A stretch of DNA of 64,000 bases from Candidatus Saccharimonadota bacterium (lineage in GTDB: Bacteria > Patescibacteriota > Saccharimonadia > Saccharimonadales > Saccharimonadaceae), in contig CAJPUO010000002.1 of NCBI GenBank assembly GCA_905373795.1, positions 62,001-126,000 of the forward strand, read 5' to 3'. A model generated the notes under the pieces. That model worked only from the letters and a program-made list of their open reading frames with translations. It made no database searches and was not told the origin of the DNA. Every line of letters starts with the position of its first letter. The stretch's first letter is position 1. Shown piece by piece: positions 43,493 through 51,923 of the stretch. A program made the position numbers and the translations under genes.

Positions 43493-46400
43493 ATGACTGG
43501 GGGAAATAGTGGACAATCTTTGCCGGCGGCTTTGAAGCCGTCAGATTTCGTGCACCTGCATAATCATACCTTTCATTCGGTGCTAGACGGCTTGACTAAA
43601 ATCAATGATTTGGTTGATAAGGTCAAGGAGTTCGGTATGGAAGCGGCGGCAGTAACTGATCACGGTACGATGAGCGGTATCCTTGACTATTATAAAACTG
43701 CCAAAAAGGCTGGTATCAAGCCGATCCTTGGTATCGAGACATACGTAGCGGCGCGCTCGCGCTTTGACCGCGATCCGGCCAAGGATAAGCAGCGCTTTCA
43801 CTTGACGGTGCTGGCGATGAACAATACCGGCTTTCATAATCTGATGAAGCTATCGACGCAGGCTAATCTGGAGGGTATGTATTACAAACCGCGGATTGAT
43901 CACGACTTGCTGGAGGAGTTGAACGAAGGTTTAATTGTGATGAGCGGCTGTGCTAGCGGTGAAATTGGCGTAGCTCTCAAAGAAGATGACTACGACCGCG
44001 CCCGCGATATTGCCAAATGGTATAAATCGATTCTGGGCGACCGCTACTATCTGGAGTTGCAAGACCACGGTCACCCGAAGTCAAATACGCACTGGGACGT
44101 CCAGGCAAAAATCAACGAGGGCTTGATTAAATTATCGAAGGAACTGGACATCGAGATGGTGGTGACTTGCGACGGGCACTACTTGACACATGATCACCAA
44201 GACGCGCACGAAATTTTGCTGTGTGTCGGTACTGGTTCGTACTTGAGCGATGAAAAGCGGATGAGTCTGAAAGACTTTGAACTGCACTTGACCGACCCGC
44301 GCGATATCATCGCTCACTGGGGAGAGGAATATCCCGAGGTAATTCGTAACACTAAAAAGGTGGCTGACCGCTGTAACGTTGAAATTGAGCTGGGCCGCAT
44401 TCTTATCCCTAAATATCCGCTGCCTGAAGGTGAGAACGAGCACTCGTATCTGCTGAGATTGACTTATCAGGGCTTGCTGCAGCGTTATAATGGCGCTTCG
44501 AAAGAGGAAGCCGAGAGGCTAGACCCTGAAGATATCATCCCGCAATTGTCTGACGAAGTTCGCCAGCGCGCCGAGATGGAGCTGGGCGTGATGGGTAACA
44601 TGGGTTATGAGGGCTATTTCTTAATCGTTCAGGATTTTATTAACTGGGGTAAATCTCAAGGGATTGTTTTTGGCCCGGGCCGTGGTAGCGCCGCCGGATC
44701 AATTATTGCCTACGCACTGAACATTACCGACCTTGATCCTCTGAAGTATGGTCTGCTGTTTGAGCGTTTCCTTAATCCAGATCGTATTTCCATGCCGGAT
44801 ATCGATGTCGATATTCAGGATACGCGCCGCGACGAGGTGATTGAATATTGTGCTAAGAAATACGGCGAAGATCACGTCAGTAATATCGCTACCTTTGGTA
44901 AGATGTTCGGCCGCATGGCGGTGCGCGATGTCGCTAGGGTGCTGGAAGTGCCATATGCCGAGAGCGACCGCTTGGCTAAGTTGGTACCGCCGCCAAACCA
45001 GGGTCGGCACATTCCGCTGTCGGTTAGCGTTAAAGAGGACGCTGATTTGCGTAAGGAGTACGAGAATAACCCTACCGCTAAAGAGGTTCTAGATTACGCC
45101 ATTCAGCTAGAAGGCACGATTCGCAGCCACGGCGTTCATGCCTGCGGCGTGGTGATTGCGCCGGACACGCTGGTTAATTATATTCCGCTAGAAATGGCAC
45201 AAAAGGGCGTGGTGGCGACGCAGTTCCCGATGGGCGAGGTTGAGGAATTGGGACTGCTGAAGATGGACTTTCTAGGCCTTTCAAACTTAACGATTATTAA
45301 TAATGCCATGCGTATTATCAAAAAAGTTTATAAAGAAGAAATCGATCTGGCGCATTTACCGCTCGATGACAAGCCAACGTACGAGCTATTCCAGCGCGGC
45401 GACACCACTGGCGTGTTCCAGTTAGAATCGGCGGGCATGAAACGCTACCTGCGGGCGCTCAAGCCGACACATTTCGAGGATATCATCGCTATGGTGGCTT
45501 TGTACCGTCCGGGGCCGATGCAGTTTATCGATAGCTTTATCCGCCGCAAGCACGGCGAAGAGCCGATTACCTACTTGCACGAGGGCATGCGCAATTCGCT
45601 GGAAAACACCTACGGTATTTTGGTCTACCAAGAGCAATTTATGCAAATTTCCAAGGAATGGTGCGGCTTCACTGGCGGCCAGGCTGATACGCTGCGTAAA
45701 GCCGTCGGTAAGAAAAAAATCGACCTAATGAAAAAGGTTAAGCCGGAGTTCGTCGAGGGCGCGGTCAAAGTTGGCGGCGCCACCCGCGAAATGGCAGAAA
45801 CTTTCTGGACGCAGCTGGAGGAATTCGCTAATTACTGCTTTAATAAGTCGCACGCCGCTTGCTACGGCTTGATTGCCTATTGGACGGCCTACCTGAAGGC
45901 GCACTATCCGGACGCTTTCATGGCGGCGCTAATGACCAGCGATCACGACGACACAGATCGTTTGGCGATTGAAATGACTGAGTGTAAACATATGGGGATT
46001 GACGTATTAAGCCCGGACGTTAATGAGTCGTTCATTGAGTTTGCAGTGGTGCCGAACGAGCATAAAATTCGCTTCGGCATGTCGGCGGTGAAAGGCGTCG
46101 GCGTTGGCGCAGTGGAGGAAGTATTGCGTGCGCGCGAAGAAGGCGCGTTTTCTTCGGTGGAAGATTTTGCCAAGCGTGTCTCGACTAGTAAATTCAACCG
46201 CAAAGCTTGGGAATCGCTGATTAAATCCGGCGCCTTTGATGACATAGGCGATCGGTCGGATTTGCTATTCAATCTTGACGCGATTACTGCTTTTGCTTCC
46301 AAACTTCAAAAAGAAGCTGCCAGCGGTCAGACGGATTTGTTTGGTATGCTTGGCGGCGAAGGATCGGGCGTGCAGTCAATGCTAAACTTGCAAAAAGCGC

Positions 46401-47236
46401 CAGTCCAACATACGGACAAAGAGCGCCTGGCGTGGGAGCGGGAACTGTTGGGCTTGTATATTAGCGCCCATCCGCTTGATAAGTATGAGACGTATCTAAG
46501 CGAGCAAGCCCAGCCGTTAACGCAGTTAATTCCGGAGTACGACAGCCGGACGATGACCGTCGGGGGAATTATCAATTCGGTGCGGACGATTGTCACAAAA
46601 AGCGGTTCAAAGATGGCTTTCGTGGGAATTGAGGATAAGTTTGGCGAAGGCGAAGTAATAGTTTTCCCAAACCTGTATGAAAAAGTTGGCGCCAAGCTGC
46701 AACAAGACGCAGTGATTCGGGTATCCGGCAAGAATTCGGCGCGGGATCGCGACGGTAATTTGGGCGGCGAGAGCAAGCTGATTGCCGACGATATTATTAT
46801 GATTACTGATGACGACGTCGATAACTACGAGTCGACCGGCCGTAAAATGGATGCGCCAAAAATCAGCACCGCAGTAAAGAAAGAGCGGCGGGCAGCTTAT
46901 AAAAATCAGCGCCGCAGTTCTGTTGGCGGATCGGACGGATTGAAGCATGCGAGCGCGGCAGTTCAGACGGCTGCTAAACAACCTGCGGTGTCAGTTGCTG
47001 CTGCGGAAATGCCGGCAGTAAAATTATTTGTACATGTTAAAGATCCGAATAATCACGATGCGCTGATAAAAATGAAGTCAGTGTGCGGCGATTATGCCGG
47101 TATGACGGATGTAGTGCTGGTGCTGGGCGAAGAAAAAAAGTCAGCCATGCGCCTGCCGTTCAAAGTTGAAGCAGATGATGCGCTTATTAAAAAACTAGAG
47201 CAGCTGCTGGGTAAAGAGTGTGTTAAAGTGCAGTGA
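43493..47236 (+). CDS. dnaE: DNA polymerase III alpha subunit DnaE
   Basis: 1247 aa. Replicative polymerase. PHP domain at the N-terminus (FVHLHNHTFHSVLDG, TDHGTMSG) keeps metal-binding histidines, so a PHP exonuclease is possible. The polymerase core has FGPGRGSAAGS and MPDIDVDIQDTRRDE with catalytic aspartates, then VYQEQFMQI and NKSHAACYG. An HhH region and OB fold (TVGGIINSVRTIVTKSG) lead into a charged linker and a C-terminal domain. Two small membrane proteins precede it. The structured element 33 bp downstream is more likely linked to the minus-strand gene. Confidence 0.97.
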   Translation: MTGGNSGQSLPAALKPSDFVHLHNHTFHSVLDGLTKINDLVDKVKEFGMEAAAVTDHGTMSGILDYYKTAKKAGIKPILGIETYVAARSRFDRDPAKDKQRFHLTVLAMNNTGFHNLMKLSTQANLEGMYYKPRIDHDLLEELNEGLIVMSGCASGEIGVALKEDDYDRARDIAKWYKSILGDRYYLELQDHGHPKSNTHWDVQAKINEGLIKLSKELDIEMVVTCDGHYLTHDHQDAHEILLCVGTGSYLSDEKRMSLKDFELHLTDPRDIIAHWGEEYPEVIRNTKKVADRCNVEIELGRILIPKYPLPEGENEHSYLLRLTYQGLLQRYNGASKEEAERLDPEDIIPQLSDEVRQRAEMELGVMGNMGYEGYFLIVQDFINWGKSQGIVFGPGRGSAAGSIIAYALNITDLDPLKYGLLFERFLNPDRISMPDIDVDIQDTRRDEVIEYCAKKYGEDHVSNIATFGKMFGRMAVRDVARVLEVPYAESDRLAKLVPPPNQGRHIPLSVSVKEDADLRKEYENNPTAKEVLDYAIQLEGTIRSHGVHACGVVIAPDTLVNYIPLEMAQKGVVATQFPMGEVEELGLLKMDFLGLSNLTIINNAMRIIKKVYKEEIDLAHLPLDDKPTYELFQRGDTTGVFQLESAGMKRYLRALKPTHFEDIIAMVALYRPGPMQFIDSFIRRKHGEEPITYLHEGMRNSLENTYGILVYQEQFMQISKEWCGFTGGQADTLRKAVGKKKIDLMKKVKPEFVEGAVKVGGATREMAETFWTQLEEFANYCFNKSHAACYGLIAYWTAYLKAHYPDAFMAALMTSDHDDTDRLAIEMTECKHMGIDVLSPDVNESFIEFAVVPNEHKIRFGMSAVKGVGVGAVEEVLRAREEGAFSSVEDFAKRVSTSKFNRKAWESLIKSGAFDDIGDRSDLLFNLDAITAFASKLQKEAASGQTDLFGMLGGEGSGVQSMLNLQKAPVQHTDKERLAWERELLGLYISAHPLDKYETYLSEQAQPLTQLIPEYDSRTMTVGGIINSVRTIVTKSGSKMAFVGIEDKFGEGEVIVFPNLYEKVGAKLQQDAVIRVSGKNSARDRDGNLGGESKLIADDIIMITDDDVDNYESTGRKMDAPKISTAVKKERRAAYKNQRRSSVGGSDGLKHASAAVQTAAKQPAVSVAAAEMPAVKLFVHVKDPNNHDALIKMKSVCGDYAGMTDVVLVLGEEKKSAMRLPFKVEADDALIKKLEQLLGKECVKVQ

Positions 47237-47268
47237 TAAATAGAGAGTACTGACTTACAAAGAAAATA

Positions 47269-47373
47269 GCCCACCGAACTGGCTCAAACCGGAATTGGGT
47301 GTATCTCAACCCAGGAAACGCGATATACGTTTCAACCAGGTTGAGCCAATTCGGCAAGCGATTTTCGGTGGGC
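47269..47373 (-). terminator. large structured 3' element / complex terminator of the small minus-strand gene
   Basis: Outer helix: GCCCACCGAA (47269-47278) with TTCGGTGGGC (47364-47373), 10 perfect pairs. Inside: TGGCTCAA/TTGAGCCA (47280-47287/47341-47348), TGGGT/ACCCA (47296-47300/47309-47313) and GAAACG/CGTTTC (47315-47320/47328-47333). An alternative helix, CTCAACC/GGTTGAG (47305-47311/47339-47345), excludes one of these. On the minus strand it directly follows the stop at 47378 and is followed by TATTTTCTTT, so it could terminate transcription. It is far larger than an ordinary terminator. Confidence 0.6.
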
Positions 47374-47377
47374 ACCC

Positions 47378-47593
47378 TTAGCTCTTGTTATTGCCTCCTC
47401 TGAATGGGGTAGCAATCACTGAGAGAAACAGCCAGAATCCAACGGCCTGCCAGAATGACAGGTGAGGGATGTATCCAAGACCGGAGTCGTGAAGCGCTCC
47501 GGTCAGAGCCATGAGTATGACCGCGGCTAAGGCGACTCCTCCCGCCCAAAGGGCGAGCGCAAGGACACAGCCACACCCGATGTTGTTATTCAT
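47378..47593 (-). CDS. small two-helix membrane protein with phage-like small-ORF character
   Basis: 71 aa from ATG 47593, behind AAGGAGAGATC. Helix 1 (about 10-32, LALALWAGGVALAAVILM), helix 2 (about 45-62, LSFWQAVGFWLFLSVIA), polar tail GGNNKS, a short GCGC start. No known domain; codon use and small size recall small proteins in phage or mobile DNA. It is unlike its neighbours in having a consensus promoter with a dyad operator, a structured leader that can hide the ribosome-binding site, and an elaborate 3' structure. Function unknown. Confidence 0.7.
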   Translation of the reverse strand: MNNNIGCGCVLALALWAGGVALAAVILMALTGALHDSGLGYIPHLSFWQAVGFWLFLSVIATPFRGGNNKS

Positions 47594-47668
47594 GATCTCT
47601 CCTTTCAGGAGACTCTCGCTCAAAGCTAAAGGGCAACTTCTGCCCTTTATACGAAACTTTGAGCAAAA
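47594..47668 (-). promoter_or_regulatory. structured mRNA leader with Shine-Dalgarno-sequestering hairpin
   Basis: Outer helix GCTCAAAG/CTTTGAGC (47618-47625/47657-47664), inner 9-bp helix TAAAGGGCA/TGCCCTTTA (47627-47635/47641-47649), and a 6-bp hairpin TCTCCT/AGGAGA (47598-47603/47607-47612) that buries the ribosome-binding site. Coordinates are plus-strand; transcription is minus. Layout suits a riboswitch, protein-bound leader or RNA thermometer; no known riboswitch class was recognised. Confidence 0.6.
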
Positions 47669-47675
47669 GCTGATA

Positions 47676-47704
47676 TATATATCATACTGAATCAGAAATG
47701 TCAA
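47676..47704 (-). promoter_or_regulatory. consensus sigma70 promoter of the small minus-strand gene
   Basis: Minus strand: TTGACA (47699-47704), 17-bp spacer, TATATA (47676-47681). It is the only exact TTGACA among the promoters I examined in the window. Confidence 0.75.
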
Positions 47705-47725
47705 CACATTTTTCAGAAAATGTGT
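47704..47725. promoter_or_regulatory. dyad operator-like site abutting the -35
   Basis: ACACATTTT-4 nt-AAAATGTGT, perfect 9-bp arms, sharing one base with the TTGACA hexamer. A classic position for a dimeric repressor or activator. No candidate regulator gene is adjacent. Confidence 0.6.
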
Positions 47726-47773
47726 CATAATATACATCGCCACCTCTGTTATTATTTTTTATAAAAATTAACG

Positions 47774-48328
47774 CTATTTTCTGACCGTCAGTCCGTATAA
47801 AGCAATTCCGGCCGCTACCGACACGTTAAACGACTCTTTTTGTCCGGACATGGGGATTTCCACGATGTGCTGGCATTGTTCTAAAAGCTCAGGCGTAATG
47901 CCATGGACTTCCTCGCCCAGCAGCAGTGCTAATTTGTCCGGCGGTTGGAAATCTGGCAGCATGACGCTGTAGTCTGACTGTTCCAGAGCGACGATCGGCA
48001 AGCTCTCGTTTTGTTCGTTATCGTCCAGCCAGTCATTGATATCTTCATAAAATGCAAACGACACCAAACTTTCCGCTCCCAGCGCGGTTTTGTGGATTTG
48101 CTGGGTAATTTTCTGGCGGATGTGTGGTAAGCGCGGATCATTCTGGCATATTTCGCCGCTGACAAATGCGCAACTCGGCGCCTCGCTATTCAAGCTCAAG
48201 TCCGGGTACGGCGTATAGCCGCTGAGAATAATTTTTTTCACGCCAAACCCCTCGGCGGTACGAAAGATTGCCCCGACATTATATGTAGAGCGAATATTGT
48301 GCAGTAATAGCGTTATCTCCGGTTTCAT
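47774..48328 (-). CDS. SpoU/TrmH-family RNA 2'-O-methyltransferase
   Basis: 184 aa. SPOUT-fold methyltransferase using SAM on tRNA or rRNA ribose. Motif 1 NIRSTYNVGAIFRTAEGFGV with conserved Asn and Arg, motif 2 LLLGEEVHGIT, motif 3 VEIPMSGQKESFNVSVAAGI. Minimal length: catalytic domain only, no extra RNA-binding domain. Target cannot be read from sequence (TrmL- or TrmH-like). TATAAT on the minus strand (48335-48340) is 6 nt from the start, so it is leaderless. Confidence 0.9.
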   Translation of the reverse strand: MKPEITLLLHNIRSTYNVGAIFRTAEGFGVKKIILSGYTPYPDLSLNSEAPSCAFVSGEICQNDPRLPHIRQKITQQIHKTALGAESLVSFAFYEDINDWLDDNEQNESLPIVALEQSDYSVMLPDFQPPDKLALLLGEEVHGITPELLEQCQHIVEIPMSGQKESFNVSVAAGIALYGLTVRK

Positions 48329-48334
48329 GCTCTC

Positions 48335-48373
48335 ATTATAGCATTCGCCAAAACGTAAGCTTTTTGCTATAAT
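48335..48373. promoter_or_regulatory. divergent -10 boxes of SpoU methyltransferase and PilB-like ATPase
   Basis: Minus TATAAT at 48335-48340 (6 nt to ATG 48328) and plus TATAAT at 48368-48373 (7 nt to ATG 48381) within a 52-bp intergenic region. Both appear leaderless. Confidence 0.65.
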
Positions 48374-48380
48374 TTTTCTT

Positions 48381-50003
48381 ATGGACGAGGAAAAGATCCA
48401 AGCGCGCCGCCGCGACCAAGACGAGGACGCAACACGCCATCGGGCGTCGATTTTAGGTTTGCCTTATTTGGATGGCCGCGAGTTTGAGAGTACTATGCCG
48501 TTATTGCGGGATATCCTGACAATTGACGAAATGTACGAAGGCCGCATCGTACCATTGTCATTCAATGAAGAAGATCAGTCGTACCGATTTGCAGTAACAT
48601 CGCAAACGCCGCAATCTTTAATGGCGCAGATGACCAGGGAATATACCGACGAAGGCCGGCGGATTTTTTTCTCTTTAATTTCCGGCTCGGCGTTCCGGTC
48701 GATTATGCTGCGGTTTGATCCGCCGAAAAAGATAATTTACGATGATATCGAAATTGCTAAAGAAGGCGACAGCGACACGTTGGCGCAGGTGACGCAGATT
48801 TTAGCGACAGTCGGTACAAATGACGTTTTTAACTATTTGATTGACCAGGCTGATAAACTAGGCGCGTCCGATATTCATATTGAGAATCAGCGCGAATCAA
48901 TTCGGGTGCGAATGCGCGTTGATGGCGCTTTGCACACTGTGGCAGAACTAAGCCGCGACCGCTACCGGGTGATTATGGCAACGCTGGCGTCTCACGCTAA
49001 TATTTCCACGGCAGCCACCGAGCCTCAGTCTGGCCACATGCAGCAAGTAATTCACCGCGACGGCGCGTCTCATTTATTAAATTTGCGCGTTGAGGCAGTG
49101 CCGACGATTTACGGAATGGACTTGGTGCTGCGTTTGTTTAACTTTGATACATCAATGCTAAATTTGGATCTTTTAAGTATTTCCAAGGAAGAACGCGAGC
49201 AAATTGATGAAATTATTTCGCATCCGCGCGGCATGCTGTTGATGGTTGGTCCGACTGGCTCGGGAAAGTCGACAACGCTGTATAGTATTTTGAATGCGTT
49301 GAATACTTCAGATCGGAAAATTATTACGCTGGAAGATCCGGTGGAAAACACAATTCCGGGGATTACGCAGATTCCGATTGATACGACTGCCGGGCAGCGG
49401 TTTGCTGATGGTTTGCGCAGTGTTTTGCGCCTTGACCCGGATGTGGTGATGGTTGGTGAGATTCGCGATCAGGAGACTGCGCGGACAGCTATCCAGGCGT
49501 CGATTACCGGACACTTGGTGCTTTCCAGCTTCCACGCCAATTCAACTGCGGCGGCGTTCAGCCGTATCATTGACATGATTGGGCAAAACCCTATTTTTAG
49601 TTCGGCGGTACGATTATTAATTGCCCAGCGGTTGGTGCGTAAACTTTGGGACGAGAGCAAGGAAGAATACGAACCGGATGAAGCTACGCGCAAGTGGGTA
49701 AAGAAGGTTTTGGCAGATTTGCCGGAGAACGTTGACTGTCCGGATCTGGATACATTCAAGTTATGGAGACCAGTACCGACTCCCGATGTACCGTTTGGCT
49801 ATAAGGGGCGTATTCCGGTAATGGAGCAGTTGGTGGTGACAGAAAACATCCAAAGCTTTTTACGCGGCGACGTGGTCGATATTCATACTGAAGCTATTGA
49901 GGCGGAAGCGAAGAAGAACGGCATGGTGACGCTACTGCAGGCAGGGGTATTAACAGCGCTGCGCGGTGAAACGACGTTGGAAGAAGTGAACAGGGTGATT
50001 TAA
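48381..50003 (+). CDS. type IV pilus/type II secretion assembly ATPase (PilB/GspE-like)
   Basis: 540 aa. Hexameric ATPase that powers pilin polymerisation at the inner face of the membrane. N1-like domain (1-150), then ASDIHIE, Walker A GPTGSGKSTTLYS (290-298 core), Asp box TLEDPVENTI, Walker B VMVGEIRDQETA and His box TGHLVLSSFHAN. No tetracysteine zinc motif is seen, a difference from E. coli PilB/GspE. It stands apart from the pilin genes at 2-4.5 kb but is their likely motor; PilC and the prepilin peptidase must be elsewhere. Confidence 0.92.
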   Translation: MDEEKIQARRRDQDEDATRHRASILGLPYLDGREFESTMPLLRDILTIDEMYEGRIVPLSFNEEDQSYRFAVTSQTPQSLMAQMTREYTDEGRRIFFSLISGSAFRSIMLRFDPPKKIIYDDIEIAKEGDSDTLAQVTQILATVGTNDVFNYLIDQADKLGASDIHIENQRESIRVRMRVDGALHTVAELSRDRYRVIMATLASHANISTAATEPQSGHMQQVIHRDGASHLLNLRVEAVPTIYGMDLVLRLFNFDTSMLNLDLLSISKEEREQIDEIISHPRGMLLMVGPTGSGKSTTLYSILNALNTSDRKIITLEDPVENTIPGITQIPIDTTAGQRFADGLRSVLRLDPDVVMVGEIRDQETARTAIQASITGHLVLSSFHANSTAAAFSRIIDMIGQNPIFSSAVRLLIAQRLVRKLWDESKEEYEPDEATRKWVKKVLADLPENVDCPDLDTFKLWRPVPTPDVPFGYKGRIPVMEQLVVTENIQSFLRGDVVDIHTEAIEAEAKKNGMVTLLQAGVLTALRGETTLEEVNRVI

Positions 50004-50093
50004 CAGGTTTCTGGTATAATGGACTCTATCTATGGGTTGCTGGATTTTTAAGCGTGGTTAATTTATAATATAGGTCGTGGAGTTGTCGATAAT

Positions 50094-51134
50094 ATGGCAA
50101 TAAAAAGACGTTGTAATTATTTTTTCGGCGCGATTGTAGCAATCGGAGTTATTATATCTGGCGGATTTTTATTTAATCGCATAGTAAAAGCTGAAAGTGC
50201 AGATAAAGCCGGGGCTTCTACGCGTCTAGTGAGTATTCATGATAGAGATTCGGAAAAAACGATTGTTACGAATGCACTAACGGTTCGTCAGGCTTTACGG
50301 GCGGCAGGCATTACAGTTGATGAAAAGCGAGATGTAATTGAGCCGAATATCGATATGGAACTAACTGGCACGAAATTTCAGGTAAATATTCATCGTGCTC
50401 GGATGGTGACGGTTATCGACGGCACGAAAAGCCGTCAAGTAATTACCGCCGAACAGTCACCGATCAGAATTGCTAAAAAAGCGGGGATTATACTGTATCG
50501 TGAGGATAAGATCGATTTTTCTAATCCGGAAAATTTGCTGGTTAGCGGCGCCAGCCTGGCGATGAAAATTGAACGAGCCAAGCGGCGGACGATAACCGAG
50601 GATGTGGAGATTGCTTTTCCGGTTGAGCAAACGAAAGACGATACGCAGCCGATTGGCTTTAAGCAGATTAAACAGCTGGGCGAAAAAGGAATTAAAAAAG
50701 TGACTTATAAAGTTGAGGCTAATAATGGGATTGAAGTCAGCCGCAGAGAGGTTTCTCATGAAATCATTAAGCAGCCTAAAAAGCAAATCGAAGTGATCGG
50801 CACCAAGCCGAAAAATCCGCTAACCAAAGGCAAGGGTGCGCAAATATTCACCGATTCTAAAGGCGTAGCGCACCGCGAAACTTATTATGATTTACCGATG
50901 AATATTGTTGCTAACGCCTGCGGCGGCGGTGGCTACACGGTGCGGGCGGACGGTGCTAAGGTGGACAAGGACGGCTATATTTTAGTGGCGGCAAATTATG
51001 GTAATTATCCGCGCTGTTCGGTGGTGGAAACCAGCATGGGTCCTGGCAAGGTGTATGATACTGGCGGGTTTGCTGCTCGGCATCCGCATGGATTTGACCT
51101 GGCGACTGACTGGACTAACGGAGATGGTCGCTAG
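50094..51134 (+). CDS. secreted YabE-like protein: DUF348 and G5 domains with a C-terminal 3D domain
   Basis: 346 aa. N-terminal membrane helix/signal (about 8-28, YFFGAIVAIGVIISGGFLF), two DUF348 modules (TVRQALRAAGITVDE typical), a G5 domain (NNGIEVSRREVSHEII), then a C-terminal double-psi-barrel 3D-type domain ending GKVYDTGGFAARHPHGFDLA with the conserved aspartates. Such domains occur in lytic transglycosylases and cell-wall remodellers. It is a clear paralog of the Rpf-like protein at 34.1 kb over the first about 250 residues, with the enzymatic end exchanged. RsmA begins immediately after the stop. Confidence 0.85.
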   Translation: MAIKRRCNYFFGAIVAIGVIISGGFLFNRIVKAESADKAGASTRLVSIHDRDSEKTIVTNALTVRQALRAAGITVDEKRDVIEPNIDMELTGTKFQVNIHRARMVTVIDGTKSRQVITAEQSPIRIAKKAGIILYREDKIDFSNPENLLVSGASLAMKIERAKRRTITEDVEIAFPVEQTKDDTQPIGFKQIKQLGEKGIKKVTYKVEANNGIEVSRREVSHEIIKQPKKQIEVIGTKPKNPLTKGKGAQIFTDSKGVAHRETYYDLPMNIVANACGGGGYTVRADGAKVDKDGYILVAANYGNYPRCSVVETSMGPGKVYDTGGFAARHPHGFDLATDWTNGDGR

Positions 51135-51923
51135 ATGGCGTCAGCGCATGGGCCGAAAAAAGAGTTAGGCCAGCATTGGCTGCGCGACCCAGAGATCTTG
51201 GCGGAGATCGCCGAGGCGGCGGAACTTGGTAAAGATGATGTGGTTTTGGAAATTGGGCCAGGGCTTGGCACCTTGACCAGTCGGTTATTGGCGCGAGCTC
51301 AGCGCGTAGTGGCGGTGGAGTTTGATGGGGGTTTGGCGCGCAAGTTACCGGGGCAATTTCCTGGCAAAAATCTGGAAGTGATCAATGAAGATATTTTGCA
51401 GTTTGATTTGAATCAGTTGCCAGCTGGCTATAAAGTAGTCGCCAACGTGCCGTACTATATCACTAGCAAGATTATTGAAAAGTTGATGACGGCGGAGAAT
51501 AAACCAAGTTTGGCGGCGCTGCTGGTACAGAAAGAGGTTGCCCAGCGTATCGCGGCGGAACCTGGTGAGATGAGTATTTTAGCGGTTAGCGCGCAGCTAT
51601 TTGCCCAGGCAGAGCTAGACATCGAAGTGCCGCGGCAGTTTTTTACGCCGCCGCCAAAAGTCGACTCGCAGGTGGTTGTGCTGAGGACCCGCGATGAACC
51701 ACTCGTTGCTAATGAAGACCAAAAAGATTTTTTCCGTGTTGTCAAAGCCGGTTTTTCAGCCAAGCGTAAAAAACTGCGTTCCAGCTTGAGCGGCGGACTG
51801 GGCGTCAGTAAAGCTAGCGCCGAGCAGTTGCTGAAAAAGGCTAACATTTCGCCTGATGTCCGTGCTGAAGATTTGGCGATTGACGATTGGCAGCGGCTGC
51901 TCAAAGAATGGCGGACGCGATGA
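51135..51923 (+). CDS. rsmA: 16S rRNA dimethyladenosine transferase RsmA
   Basis: 262 aa. KsgA enzyme dimethylating two adjacent adenines in the 3' helix of 16S rRNA, a late ribosome assembly check. Start LGQHWLRDPEILAEI, SAM site VVLEIGPGLGTLTSRLL, catalytic motif NVPYYITSKIIEKL, and FFTPPPKVDSQVV. The start follows the stop of the 3D-domain gene directly (0-bp gap); the downstream gene overlaps by ATGA. Confidence 0.95.
   Translation: MASAHGPKKELGQHWLRDPEILAEIAEAAELGKDDVVLEIGPGLGTLTSRLLARAQRVVAVEFDGGLARKLPGQFPGKNLEVINEDILQFDLNQLPAGYKVVANVPYYITSKIIEKLMTAENKPSLAALLVQKEVAQRIAAEPGEMSILAVSAQLFAQAELDIEVPRQFFTPPPKVDSQVVVLRTRDEPLVANEDQKDFFRVVKAGFSAKRKKLRSSLSGGLGVSKASAEQLLKKANISPDVRAEDLAIDDWQRLLKEWRTR

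Noticed and set aside
47269..47376. tRNA- or tmRNA-like gene (acceptor-like GCCCACC/GGTGGGC followed by ACCC)
   Set aside because: No T-arm with TTCGA and no CCA; inner helices do not form a cloverleaf, so it was kept as a structured element only.
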